Below, one piece after another: positions 40,101-53,768 of a DNA stretch of 64,000 nt; position 1 is the stretch's first letter, and each line of letters opens with the position of its first letter. The translations under genes were made by a program, and so were the position numbers. Below the pieces are notes generated by a model that was not told where the DNA came from, did not search any database, and saw only the letters and a program-made list of their open reading frames with translations. Source of the stretch: Lagopus muta (Eukaryota > Chordata > Aves > Galliformes > Phasianidae); NCBI RefSeq assembly GCF_023343835.1, contig NC_064437.1, positions 320,001 to 384,000 of the forward strand, in the 5' to 3' direction.

Positions 40101-40955
40101 AACTATTATAAATTGATATCTGAGTCTAATGATACTCGTGCAAGAGCTCATAACAGAAAACAAAGCACAAATACTGCTTTACATCTCACTACTGTTGAGA
40201 TGAGTATCTATTTTTATTTTTTTCTTCTAATGAGTGACCTGTTCTGGGAGCAGCTTTATGCTGGTGTAGGTAATCACACCGAAATGCCATCACCTTTCTT
40301 ACTGCTTGCAGTCACTTATGGTAATTGCAGAACCTGGTTTTAATGGCATGGTTAGTAACAAATTGCACTGGCTACTCAGAGCAGTTGTCCTGATGTTATA
40401 AGTCAGCTGCCTCTATAGTCACAGGGGAAATCTTATCGTTATTCACAGAGACAGAGAAACAAACATTAAATTTAATTGCACCACCGAGCACCACTGTCAT
40501 AATCTTTATATGACAGTTAATGCTTTCATTACTTATCAATTCACTTATTACGTTACTCTTTCAAACAGCTAAGCATCTAGGAAATTGGAGTAGATCTTTC
40601 TCTTCTACATATGTAAAGACGGATAAATGGCAGAATATGATTGAATAAGCATACTGAATAATTTTATTTTATATGAATAGTTTTACTAACTCCTGATGTC
40701 ATCTTTATATACTTGATTAAATACACTTTCTTTTCAAATTTTAAAAGAAGTTTTCATCCATCTCACACAGGCCTTATTTCAACAAAGCTTGCAGTGCCTC
40801 GTTAGAATTTAGCAGATGCTAAAGCAGGTCTTTTTCAGAAGCATTCTTGGCACATGCCTGATCTGTACAGCTGGGTTTCAGTGTATTAATTCCTACTGGC
40901 GCGATCAACGTGTACACGAGTGATCCCATATCTGTCAGCAGTGTCTACGAGTTGA
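37166..40955. other. Intergenic, no gene recognised
   Basis: No CR1, exon or RNA gene recognised. AT-rich stretches occur near 37510-37600 and 39840-40760. Confidence 0.5.
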
Positions 40956-41562
40956 AAATTAGTTGTGTCCTTCAGTACTTCCCTGATTTCCCACACTGTT
41001 CTCCTGGAGAAATTGGCTGCTCATGGCTTGGGCAGGTGCACAGTTTGCTGGGTGAGGAGCTGCTGGGCTCCGGGTCATAGTGAATGCAGTGGAAGTCCTG
41101 CTGCTGGCTGCTCACCAGAGGTGTCCCCCAGGGCTGAGCACTGGGGCCAGTTTTATTGGACCTTTCTATCAGTGAGCTGGATGAAGGGATCGAGTGCACC
41201 CTCAGTAAGTCTGCAGATGATACCAGCTTAGGTGGGGACTGTCAGACTGCTTGAGGATAGAAAGGCTTTGCAGAGGGATCTGATTAGACTGGATCAGTGA
41301 GCTGAGGCAACTGCATGAAGCTGACCAAGCGTAAGTGCTGCTTTGCACTTGGGCCATAAGAACCTCATGCAACAGTACAGGCCTGGGGAAGAGTGGCTGA
41401 ATATGTCCCATCCCTGCAGGCATTCGAGGCCAGGCTGGATGTGGCTCTGGGCAGCCTGGGCTGCTGGTTGGTGACCTGCACACAGCAGGGGGTTGGAACT
41501 GATGAGCATTGTGCTCCTGTGCAACCCAGGCCATGCTGTGGTTCTGTGATTCTTTGATATGT
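40956..41562 (+). mobile_element. CR1 LINE relic with partial reverse-transcriptase sequence, plus strand
   Basis: The left part translates as SHTVLLEKLAAHGLG and then, after small frame changes, GVPQG, stop, ALGPVLLDL and SADDT. These match the CR1 reverse-transcriptase region with a decayed catalytic box. A large internal deletion joins it near 41400 to the usual 3' end (gctggatgtggctctgggca, then tgctgtggttctgtgattct). It has stops and frameshifts and cannot make a working enzyme. Confidence 0.88.
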
Positions 41563-44500
41563 GCCTGGCAGGCAAAGACCTGAGGGAGCTGGACATAAGC
41601 CAGCAGTGTGCCCACGTGGCCCAGGAGACCAGTGGTATGTTGGCCTGCATGGAAACTGTGCAGCCAGGAGGAGCGGGGCAATGACAGTGTATGCCTTTGT
41701 ATGTGGCAGTGTGGGACTGCACCTCGAGTGCAGTGCTCTGAAGAATCAGATCAATCAGGGAGTCAAACAGCAAAAAAGTCACACAATTGTATTTAAATTT
41801 TGATTTTACTTTAATGAGTTTCATGAAGATCTTTTGTGAAGCTGGTTTATATAGAACCGAAATGTAGTGGTCATTCCAAACCTATCCTGATATATGATTT
41901 CTTTAATTATCAGACTATATCTGATAATAAAAACGTAAGCATGGGTTGTTCAGTCTGTACAGGCACCCAGCAGTGAAGCCTGCTATGTGGTATTGCCTAT
42001 GGTTGTGCTTTGCTGCAGAGCAGTTGAGTTTCACATGGTCTAGTTCTTGCTGAGTAAATAACTCAAAGAGTGTGTGAAAATTTCTGTTTGACATCTGGAG
42101 AGAACTTAGTTTTGGTCCTATTTTCTACTAGCCTTGCAGATATGCATGGTTGATAGCGGCAGAAGGAAAAAAAAAGGTACTACTAATTTGTCTGCTCGGT
42201 GTAGGGAACACAGGTAACTGCTGAACCTCTCTGTTTCATGCTGGCATCAGACAAGCTATATCCATAATTTTGCCTTTAATTAAAAAGGGGGATTGTTTTC
42301 TTTGTTCCCAGCAATGATATCAGTAATGTATCCAACAGCAGGCACAGTATGTGCCAGCTTTCTTCTGATTCAGTAATACTTGCTATGCACCTAGAATTAA
42401 GCTCTAAAACCAAAACTCTTCAGCAATCTAAGGCTTCAGCGTATTTCTGAATGATTATACTGTTGGTAATAAAGCTTTCACATGGAGTGAGAAGGAGATG
42501 AACATTAAAATAGTCAGGTTAAGTGGCACAATAATTGAACCTGCTAACAAATTGGGGAAGAACCCTTTTTGTAATAATTTATTTGCTTTGCATAATACTC
42601 GAGTCTAAAGCAAACTTTCTTCAGTGTGCTGTTGATGTGTGTATACTTGATATGCCACGTTAATAAAGCACATAAAAATTGAATAATCTGCAGGTTGTCT
42701 TCTTAATGCGCAGCCTTGCCGTTACCCAGGGTGTGCATAGAAAACGAAGAGCTCAATAATTCATGCACTGTGCTTTGTACTTGGCAGAATTCTGGAAGCC
42801 AGGGTAATCCTGCCTTGTAATGAAAGATCTCCCTGAAGTAAACCCTTCAGGAGGAACAAACCCCACTAAATGAGAGGAGCCTGGAGCACCAATCCTTGCT
42901 GTTTCCAACCGACGGCTCCCTGGTGTCACACTGCAGCTCCCTGGCCATCACAGTCACCATCACCCCTCAGGGTCTGCAGACTGTTGGTGATTTTGCCCAC
43001 ACTCCTGGCTCTGCTGTGCTTTGCAGGTGCTGAGCTGTCAGTTCCTGACCCTAAGTGAGCCCGCTGCAGATGGTGTTTCTCGAAGCAGACCTGATAGTTA
43101 CACGTGTTGTCCCTTAGCCCAAGGCCAGCAGTAGCACTGCCTTGTCACAGCACAGAACTGCCTGCAGGGCAATAGCACTCGTGGGCTGCAGCTGCACAGC
43201 CGACCCCACACCAGAGTTATGCTGTTATCTGGCAGTGACAGTAGTGATAATAATCTAGCAGCTCTCAGCACCTCCGTGTTGCCTCTTCTACCCTCTCCAT
43301 CACTACCTTCAGCACAAACGACCTGATGAAATCACCACACTCTGGGTCCAGGATCCAATGTGCTTTTGTCACTTCTAATGCAGCATCCAACTCACCACCT
43401 TCAGCACAATTATGAAGCAATAAACCAATAGCAGATTACCACCTTCATTTATTTTGTCGCGTAGTTTGATCTGTAGCTATCCAGTGATGGTGGTTGCAAG
43501 GCTGGCTCCTCTGTCTCACTTTTTGTTTCAGAAGCAGCAGACACTGCCAGCTTGGAACTTCAGCACTGCAGTGCAGTGGGGAGCAATCCTGGGATGGTTT
43601 GGTGAACCACCCCTGGCTGAAGGCGCTGCCTGTGGGCTGTGGGTGTCCCACTGTGAGGGTTGGCCATGGGCACGGCCCGGCTGGGATGGCAGCTGCTGGC
43701 GGCCCCAGGCCTGAGGGGCATCACTGAGATCTTTGCCAACCTTAATGATTCTGTATTTACATTATTCTTTAAACTGTTAGCACAACTGTGACAATTGCAG
43801 TGGCAGAGATGGCGTGTGTTTTTTCCTACCAAAATTGTGCTCAGTACGGCTACGACAGAATGACTTATCAGTGCTATACTTCGTGTATTGACTTCTAAAC
43901 TACAGGGCTTAAATGTGCCTCTTAATTGTACATGAGATTTATGAACGTAGTATTAAATTGCTTGTCTGGGAGTTTTTCTTTTAAATAACAAAATGTAAAT
44001 TGCAAAGCTTTTCTGAAGTTCACAAAATATTTGTCTATAGGTCTATCAGTTCCCTATGAAGAGCCAGCCAGTGCTGTGTTACCAGTGGCTTGCCTGGGGG
44101 GATACTGACAAAACATAGTTCAAATTAACACTAGCATAGATTACTCAGTGCATAAACTTGCATAGGCAGAATTAATTTGGCTTTTCCCCCACTTTTTCTG
44201 TCCCTGTTTCAGGGAACACCAGGGCCTGGAGCCGAGCAGCAGGTTGGTGGCTCTGTGGAGGTCTGCAGTGCCCCAGAGAGTTCTGCACCTCCGTGGGTCA
44301 CAGGGAGGCTGAGAGCCGCTGTTTTAATAGAATGTGGAATGCATCAGGAAAAAGTCACCTGTCTTATTTTTAAGTCGTGTTTTGTTGTGTTTTTTTTTTT
44401 TTTAATTATTATTTTTAACAAGGGTTATGATTGGATTCTTCAGCAATGTGCCCTTCCAGGCTTAACCAGATTTGGAACCTGGCCATGATTTAAGTCTAGC

Positions 44501-47282
44501 TTATAAGTGACACAGAAGGTTACGTGGTTAAATGGTTGCCACATCCTGTATGTGGCCAATGATAATTGAGACTGTAACAGAAAAATGCTAGCAGCACCTG
44601 CAAGAATTAGCAAAAGGATTTGCTCTGCCTGTGCTAACATGGATTTTGATTTTGATTTTTCCTTCCCCTTTTGCAATTTCTGGCTAATGAATTTCTTGGC
44701 AAGAGTACTTGCCAAAAAAAAGCAAATTTGGTCAAATGTTGTAAAATTTTGCTGGCATACAAAATGAGGGTTTAGATTCCAGAATATACTTGCTAGAACC
44801 CATTTCAAATGTTTATCTTGCCAAGAGAAATATGAAACATAATCTGACTTGCTTGCAAACAGGCAGTAGACAATAATTTCTGGGACGTATCTGTGAATGT
44901 CTAAAAAATAAATACTACTTAAAAGCAAATTGTGGTCTCTCAGGCAAAGGCTTTTGAATAGTTAATTTCTATCTTCTGTTCATGTGACTTGCAGTGCACA
45001 CTGTGACTTCCTAGAACTTCACAGCTGAACACAACTCAGGAGCTCATTCAGTGTTGGTGTCAGTGCCCATGGCTGAGTGATCAGAAGGCACTGAGACCAG
45101 TGTGTGCAGCAGGGACGTGTGGGCTATCTGCTCACCCATACGTCTGCTCCCTCCCCGAAGGGTGCTGGCAATAGTCACTGCAACTCCCACTGCTCCAAGG
45201 CTGTGAGCAGCATTGCTCCTTTCTGTCCATTTGTCCAGCCCTTCCCAACAGTACCTCTCAAAGCACAGTACAAAGAAGGCCAGCAGTGTCACCCATCATT
45301 TCCGGATGGGAAAATCACAGCAGCAGAGCACTCAGCTAGAGGCATGCATGTCCAGGCTCTGGATGAACCTCTGCTGCATTTGATGTCATCAGAGTTATTT
45401 TAATTCTAAGCTAATTTTTTATATTGTCAGACTCAATATCATCAGTGTCGCTACCACGCCTATCTGCAGCAAGGCCATCGCTGCTCTGACACCATGGTCG
45501 TGGGTGTCACTGCTGATAATTTAAGCTTGACATTTGAAAGATTAATTTACCATGAAAATGACCCTCAGGAGACTAGTTCAGACACAGGATGACTCATACG
45601 TGGAAAATTGGATGTCTCATTGTTTCAGAAGTTCTAATTAACTTTGTTTGATCATCAGAAGTAGTGACTACAGATAGATCATGGCTTCCCATTTCATTTC
45701 ACTGGGATGGCCACAGGGATCACATCCCTGGTTCCCATTCTTGGGTGGGTGGTTGGTTTCTGTGTCATGATGGAGCTGAGTTGGTCCATTTGCATCTCCT
45801 GCGTTTTCATTGAGAAGGCCAAAAAGTATCTGTTGGATGAAATTGGAGAAATTGTTTCAAACACATATTTTTCTGGATAACTTAATCAAATATTATTGCA
45901 AACGTTTTTAAGCTCTTTGTGAGCTGTGCTGAGGTGAGGTGGTACACGTCATTGCACATGAAAGAGGTAGGAAGAGGAGGGGGATTCAGCACAACCAACA
46001 GCATGAACCAGTCTAGCAGTGTGCTAGCAGTAGATGAAAAGAAAATAATTTCTTTGTTTTCATTTTCTTGGTTCCTCTTTGTGAAGTGAGGTCACGCAAA
46101 GGCTCCAACACTCCGTGCTTTACATATTTTGAGTCTGACAGCCTGTGCTCGGAGTTAGCAGTCATCCAGGACTTGGTCTTCTTTTGGCTAATCACTATCT
46201 AAACGTTAATAATGGATCTTCAGCAAGCTATTCAGAGTGCTGATGTGTTGTTTTGTTTTCTTTTTTAAATAATAATTGAATTTTCTCTATTGGGGTAAGA
46301 CAACACCTCTTCTGCAATGAAGTGAAGCTCTGAGTTTGCTCTCACCAGAGCTGCCCTCCTCTGCTTCACCATGGCCCTGCTGCATGGCTGCTGTTTGTGC
46401 TTCAGGCTCCTGCACTTCCTCACCTCTGTACTCATCAGGTACCCCTGATGGCAGAGCTGTTGGCTGTACCTACAGACTCCCCTCTCCCTATCGATCCTGG
46501 GGCACTGGTGTTTTTTTCCCCTTCATTCCATATGTAACAGCTCTGTCTGGAATTGGTTGAATGCTTCCCAATGGCTCTTGCTTGGAATCTTGGCACTGGT
46601 GGAGTTGGAGGACAGACAACTCATGCATTACATTTCATAGAACAGATTTCTTTTTTGAAGAAAAAAGCACCCAAAAAATCTGTATTCACAAAAAGCATTT
46701 TGTAGCACGTGTCAAATCCATCTGCACAAGTAAAACACGGAAGGGAGGTAAAAACTGTTATTAAAATGGAAATGCAAAAATTCTATAATAGATAGGGGGC
46801 TCAGATGACCCTGCTTTGGCTGCTGCCAACCCTACGATTCTCAGTGCATGGGTCTATGCACACAGTAAATACATCTCCATCAGCACAGGGGAGCTCCGGC
46901 TGACATCTGTGAGCCACTTTGTGCACAGTGCCGGGGCTACTCGCAGCCACTGCTCCCAGGCCAGGCTGTGGGCTGGCAGCCAGGGCCCAACAGTCACCTC
47001 CCAAGTTTGTTTGCTTGTGTTCACTAAAGTAACTAAATTCTGAGTGCAACGCTTCCTCGGACCATCTCCTGTGGGATTTTATCTGAGCTGGTGTATGGGC
47101 GTGTTAAGTGAAGGCAGAGATTTCTAGTCACTGAAAGCCATTATTTAAAAGATTTGTGCCTGTAAAGAAGCAGCTAGATGCCTACTGGGATATTCTAAAG
47201 ACTGAATTATTTTGGAAATATGCTTAGTTCTTAGTAATGTCAGTATTTTTGTCAAACAAAATCTAAGCTCTCCTTTTTAGGC
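41563..47282. other. Intergenic, no gene recognised
   Basis: No exon recognised. A (gattttgattttgattttt) triplet-like repeat lies at about 44640-44662. A 162-codon minus-strand ORF (44440-44928) has no recognisable domain. A weak CR1-like terminus is listed near 43700. Confidence 0.5.
43695..43755 (+). mobile_element. Possible diverged CR1 3' terminus
   Basis: gaggggcatcactgagatct followed by ttgccaaccttaatgattct resembles the CR1 3' end (gatctttaaggtcccttccaacc...attct). Short and diverged. Confidence 0.4.
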
Positions 47283-47655
47283 TCTCTCTTCGCTCTCCTA
47301 TGAGGACTCTATCCTGGAGCAGAGGAGGCTGAGGGGACCTTATGAATGCCTAAATCCCTTCATGGAAGTGCAAGGGGACAGAGACAAGTTGTGCTCAGCA
47401 GTGCCGGTGCCAGGCCCAGAGGCACTGGGTGCAACCTGAAGCCTAAGAGCCACCCCTGCTGACAGGCAGTGTGCTGTGCTATGGAGAGATGGAGCCCCAG
47501 CACAGGGACCAGCAAGGTGCTGGAATCTCATTCATAGAGATCCTGTAAAGCCACCTGATGTGGTGCTGGGCACCCTGCTTGCTGGCGCAAAGGCTGGAGC
47601 AGAGGGACCCAGCGTGGCCCTACCAACCTCAGCCATTCTGTGATCCTGCATCTCT
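47283..47655 (+). mobile_element. Diverged CR1 fragment, plus strand
   Basis: tggagcagaggaggctgagg near the left and ggccctaccaacctcagcca then ttctgtgatcctgc at the right match CR1 internal and terminal sequence. The middle is rearranged and diverged, so this copy is older than those at 7210 or 31445. Confidence 0.65.
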
Positions 47656-50600
47656 AGATAGTTGGAAAATTGGGGCGGTTAAGAGCATGTTTTATATCTA
47701 AAGGCCATCAGGAGGTTGGCATCTGAATGCCACCATGGCAAATCACAATGGCAAGCTCCCAAGTGGACATTTTATCTCACTGTGTCCTTTCCGCCTCAGC
47801 CGGCTACAGGTCTGACTGCACACTGTGTTCAGAGCTGGGACGTGTGGTCAGGATGCAGTGGTGGAAATCTGAGAGCCCCAGGTGAAGGAGGAAGCTGCTG
47901 TGTGCCTGGTGAGATGCTCCTCCTGCGCTGGGAAATGCCATTAGTGCAGCTACATGCTGGAACCAGGAGCTGTTGCAGTGCACTTTAAAATTGCACTGCA
48001 GTGCCCTTTAAAACTTCTTACCGTCAGAACAGCGTCTGTCTGTGGGGAGTTCAGGAAATCAGTGCTGTGCAGCGAGAGTAATGTGAGCACTCAGAGCAAA
48101 GACATTAGTGGACAATGTAATAAGCAAGCGAGCAAATGAATACCTGGAGCCATTTATCATGAATGGGAGATGCAGGCAGAGCACTCTGCAGTTCTGTTAC
48201 GGGGAGAAGCAGCTCCATGACAGCTTGTCTATCAGTGTCAAGGAGACTCTCTAATTTACTGATATCTGGAGATGGCTGCCTCTGGGGGAAATGAAGACCA
48301 TGGTTATTCACTCAGGCACCAGCCAATGCGTGGAATATGCTGTGTGCTGCGTGGAATGGTGCTGGTAGCACTGTGCCAGAGCAAGAGCCCTGCCTGGTAC
48401 GTGCAGTGCTGAACATACCTTTCTTGAGAACAACTCTGGAGATCTGCCCAGATGGTGCACTACATCCGTACCTCCAATGTACCAATTAGCATCTGAGCAG
48501 GCAGTGTGGATGGTTACCAGCACTTTCTCTGTGGACCTGGTATTGGGATTTTAGTACTTCCCATTAAAAAAAATAAAAAGAAGTCCTGGCTGCAGCCTGC
48601 TAGCTGGCAAGTGCAAAACCCTGCACCTGTGTGCTAGGTCCTGCCTGGGCAGTGAGCAGCACGCCTGCCGCCTCGGTGCCTGCCGGGCCATCTGCACCGT
48701 GTCACATGTGATTTGCACTGGAGTGGGAAGGATCACCTGGAAAAAGGAGCACAGCAGCAGTGCTTCTCCAGAGTTGTCTCCTGCCCTTGCATCTTTTATG
48801 CTCCACACCGCCATGTCTCTCTGGCTGCGATGAAGGAGGATGTGCTCAGCACTGGCAAACACTCCCCCACTGCAGAAGCAGGCAGGAAGGTGCAGCTCTG
48901 TTGGTCGTGGCACACGGTGCGGGTGGGCTCTGTGCCCGGTGAGTGGGAGAGTGAACCTGCACAACTGGGGAGGAGAGTACTTCGGTTTGCATCCTCCCTC
49001 GGTAAGAAGGTTATCGAGAAGATGCTGTAAGAGGATGGGAATTCACTCCAAAGCCATTTTGGATTGACAAGTTATAATGGCATCAGCCACAATAGGAACT
49101 CCATTTTGTTTGCTGTTAATTTTGAGTCATTCCAGTAAATGTTAGCTGAGAACTGTTTTAACTTGTTTAACTTCTCTCTGTGTAATGGGAAGCAGATACA
49201 CTCCTAAACTGCAGAGTGCACAGAAGGGTTTTGAGGAGTGCAGTGCTACCCACATACATGCACAGCAACATACGGACCAATGGAGAGAAAAGGAGGCAAT
49301 GAATTCAGGCCGTGGTGGTGCCAGTGTATCATGTTTCCCTGTTTAAACTGTGTTTAAATACAGTGACAGTATGAAATTATTACTGGGATGAGGTGGGCCA
49401 TTGACCAGTTTTCCATCCATCCACAATTCAGCTTCAGTTCCTCTACATGAGAAAGCAATGCATCATTGTTTCTTTTGTCTCCCATACAGGTGTGATTCAT
49501 GGCTCTTGCTCAGGCTGGGATAAATCTGTTGGTAGGAAATGTGCCTCATTTCTAGGAGGGAGGATGACACAATCCGTGTCCTAGAAGTCATTCAATCAAA
49601 AGCTGTGATATGGGAGCACCGTCATGCAAAGACATGCTGGTAAGCCTCAATTATCAGCCCAATTTCTGGGGAATTTTACTACCTGGTCCTTCTCAGTGCT
49701 TCTGTGTTCTTATTTTTGTGTTTCACTGAACAAGTTTTGGCAAGCACCACGAACGCTTTTGTCCTTTGCAGTGAAATAATGGAAGTTTTTTCCATTGCAC
49801 TATTTTATGGCAGCATAAAATTTCATGACATTTATGAAACTTTGTGTCGTGGAGCAGGTGGCTTGTTAACTTTTATTTTATTTTACTGGTCTCATTTGTA
49901 CACATATGATATTCAATCTGTGTCACAAATTGGTGAATTATGCTAAGATATTATCCGATACTGCTATCTGAGGAACGTGATGGTGACGAAGCAAGCAGGT
50001 GTATTTCTCTCGTCTGGGTCTTGGTGTTACATTGAAGCGCTCCCTCCTACAATGGGTGTTGGGAAAGGAGAGCAGCCAGGAGGCTGGGGGAAGGTCAGCT
50101 GCTCATGGTTTGTGTGTAACTTCAGCTGCCCGCTGAGCTGCTCTGCCCCTGTTCTACCTAATTAAAGGCACTCTGCAAGCCCGAGCTAACTGGGCTTAAT
50201 ATTTCTGGGGGATCTCTAGAATACTGTGGCAGACTAGTGGCTGTTGTGGTAGAAACACGGAGAAATAGGGAAGAGAAATACAAACAGTTGTAGTAGGCAA
50301 AGCCTGGATTGCCATCTGATGCAGAAGCTGCCCCAGTGTGCTGCTGGGTGCTGGCTCTGCAGCGGTACGGCCGGGCTGTGCTGCAGCATCCAGCATCCTC
50401 CATGTATCCACGTGGCTACAAAGGCACATGTAAAGATGCCTCACTTCCACCAGCTGCAGGGATCCCTACAGCGCTGGGATGAAGGCTCCTGGCTTTCTGC
50501 AGAGGCAGCTGTCAGGCTGGTGCTTTGTATGATGAGGGGGTTATTGAGTGTCCTGGTGGAAGCTGTGTTTAAGGCTCCCGTAGTTGTAGCTACCTGTTGC

Positions 50601-53585
50601 TGGTGGCCACCAGTGTCCCTATGCACAGGGATACAGCAGCATCACATGCGTGGAAATTGCTTTCATGCTGACCTTTGGGCCCATTGCAGTGGTTACAGAG
50701 GTTTCTTCTTTTTCCCTTTACTTTTGGTGGGAGTGGTTCCCCACGGTGGTCATTATTGGCACTTTTTGCTGTAATCCCTTAATGGCATCCCTGGCTGTGC
50801 TCCTACCAGAGCCCTCCCTGCAGTGACAATCTGTCATTCCCAAGGCGTGGATCCAAGCCCTCCTGTAGGTGTTCCCTGCTCCACTGCAGGTCCAGCATAT
50901 GTGCTGAACTTTTCTCTTGGCATCTTATCTAGCACAACTGATTCACTTTTACTTTCTGCCATCTATCCTCACCATGCAGCTCGCAAGCTGAATATTATTT
51001 TCTGCCGTTGTTCATGAGCCCAGGCAGAAGAAGTTGTTTTGCCTGCATGTTATAAGACAAAAGCCTGGAGCTGTGCTGGGAAGGGCCCAGCAGGGCGCTG
51101 AAGTGCACACTGAATGATCATGGAGGGCTAAGATCAAACGTGGGACTGGAATCTGCTTTGTGCAGGTGACAAGCTGCTCCAGATGGAGCTGGGATCCTCA
51201 GGTGCAGGAGCCCACCCTGTCCTGCAGCCTGTAGCATTTGTCACAGCATTTTCACCCCATCTGCAGTGCGGGGTTAGGAGCTGTCACCCTGCTGCTGTCT
51301 GAGGGCAGGAGCTCTGCACACACTGAGACAGACCCCTGCTCAGGACTCCCCTCTGCCACCCATGAGACACCAGGCTGCAAATTAAACAGAGGTTTAACAG
51401 AGCTTGGGAGCACAGCCAGAGTGTTCTGCGAGGCTGCTAGGAAGCAAGAATCTCCTCCGTGCTGCCTGGGTGTGTGAGATTGGCTTTAGCTGTCTTAATG
51501 AGACCTTGGGAAGCTCAGAGCGAGGACAACCAGGGTCAGCTTTCTGCTGAGCTGCTTTGGGGATGAGGGAAACATGGGCTTAGCTTTTTATTTCACACCA
51601 AGACTGTAATTACATGTTCAAAGAGCTACAAAACTTCTATTTGTCTATAAAACATGCATTATTAATTGGGCCAAAGAGAAACTGACTCAGCAGCCCGCAG
51701 CACAACAACTCGGCCTGCTTGGGTCGTGCATCTCAGGCCCCATCACCTCATCCTGTCACCTTGCCCTGTCACCCCCCTCCACATCCCTTCCTGAGATGCT
51801 CCATGTCAGAGGGGGACCTGGAACGGAGTCCTGCACCCAGGGTGGGTGCAGCACAGCTGCAGTGACCACCACTCATCACTGATGAGTGCTCAGCCAGGTG
51901 CCTGGCTTCCTCTGCGCTGTGACAGTGACAGCAGCTGCCAAAAATCTCACTCTTTGGGCATTTTCAAGGAAATGTAAACTAAACTTGAAAAGGAAGACCC
52001 CACTGATGATAGATTTATTTACACCAGCAGGATTGCATTGCATTTTGTGGTCATTTTCACCAGTCACAGATTGGAGATCTTGACCAGAGAGATCAGCAGT
52101 GCTGCCACATTGCCTGATCTGTCAGTTTCCCCACTGCTGCTCATCCGTGCTCTCCGGCCAGGTGCTAACTGTGATGAGCTCGGTGGGCGCAAGTCAGGAA
52201 CAAATCCTCAGCATGAAGTTAAGTTGTGTGGATATCCTCAGGCCTGGGCAGCATGGCCGTGTAATTGGGTATGGTGGAGGCATGGTTGCTCAGCAATAGG
52301 TGTAGCATGGCCACAGTGGCAAGCCCATGCAGCAGGATCTGCGTCTGTCACCACCTACAATGCACCTCAGGCTTTGCAGTTGGTTGGGTCTTGGTTCGCT
52401 GGTGGAACTTCAGGCAGCAAAACAGCCAGTCTGGACATTAACTCAAATGCTTCAGCTGATTGCTGTTAAAGCACTTAGGCACCACTAACGCAACAGGAGG
52501 AAGGCTGAGATCGACGTGTAAGTCTTCCTTAGGGCCTCCATTTATCTCATAAATGCTCATAGTGAGTAATGTTTATGACTTTCGTTTCAGTTTTAAGATG
52601 TGGGCCCTCTCTCCAGCTATACCACAAGTCAGCTGTTTGTCACATATTAAAATCTATGACTCCTCCCTGCAAACCTTGCCTCCCTTCAGCTCCTTTCACC
52701 AGGATGACTGCTGTACAGCACAGCTGGGGCTGCTGGTGGTGCACGTGTGGTGTGCTGAGTTCTGCAGCTGTGACCTGGATGCAGAGATCCTGACTATCCT
52801 CACAGCTTCACTGTGTCTGGGATTGCAGTTTGCTCCCCATGCATCTGGCTGTAACACTGCTGTTTGTGCTCTGCAGGAGCGCTGCTTTCACACAGAACAC
52901 GGCCAAATGTTTTCAGAAGGAAACAAGCAAACAAACAGAGAACTCAGACCAATAACATTGTAAGCTGACCACACAAGAGCTGTCAGTGATTCCTGGAAAC
53001 CTTGACCAGCAACGTTTTGTTGTCTTAGAACATCTCAGTTCACACAATATCGATAGTGCCTCCAGAATCCGATGAGTGCTGTGATCACAGAGAATTCAGT
53101 CAATAGGTGAAATGGGAGGAAAAAACAGCCCTTACAGCAACCACAAAGGAGTTCTGATTTATTTATTTGTATAGCCACCGAGAGGACACAATTATATTTG
53201 AAGTATTAAATAGACTGCGGCTGAGGATTACATTTAAGGCAGATGAGAAGTTTTTCTGTTTAAAAAAGTAAAATAAAGCAAAGGAAAAAAGCTGTGGGAA
53301 AAGGAGCCACGGGAAAGCAGTAAATGTACAAAACAGAAGGGTGAAGCACACTGCCCCACACATCTCATTTGAGAATTACCATGAAAGATGGTTAAGTGCT
53401 AATGAAACAAGCACTCAGTCTTTAGCTGTCCTCACTTGAATTTAATGGTTCTCACCGGGCTGCAGGATGAGACCTTAATGAACTGAGCGTGCCGTTAAAA
53501 ATTTGTGTCAGTAATCTATTCTGAATCCTCTCTGGGATGTAGGCTTGGCAGGAACGTTGTGGCACAGCCTTGTGATGGGCCTGCT
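47656..53585. other. Intergenic, no gene recognised
   Basis: Moderately GC-rich stretches (47700-49000, 50030-52500) alternate with AT-rich ones. Several ORFs over 100 codons occur but none shows a recognisable domain or codon pattern. Confidence 0.5.
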
Positions 53586-53768
53586 TCAGGCAGATCCAGC
53601 TGTGAGGCCAAGCACAGAATGCAGATTCTGTAATGAGGACGCTGGCAGAGCCGCAAACAAGGAGTTACAGTAATCCCATCTAGATGTTATTAAATCATGT
53701 GCAACTGCTTCCAGAACCACAAGGCAAGATTCAATCCAGGCAGTGCTTATAGGATAGCAAGAGGCCAT
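53586..53768 (-). mobile_element. Ancient LINE reverse-transcriptase relic (SRxDYCNSL motif)
   Basis: The minus strand reads AVAHDLITSRWDYCNSLFAA then LPASSLQNLHSVLGL. The SRLDYCNSL...GLP...LQ.V segment is typical of the C-terminal part of non-LTR reverse transcriptases of the L2/CR1/Rex groups. Only about 55 codons remain. Confidence 0.6.

Noticed and set aside
44440-44928. 162-codon minus-strand ORF
   Set aside because: No recognisable family; its Lys/Ser/Phe-rich composition follows local AT-rich sequence and the gattttgatttt repeat.
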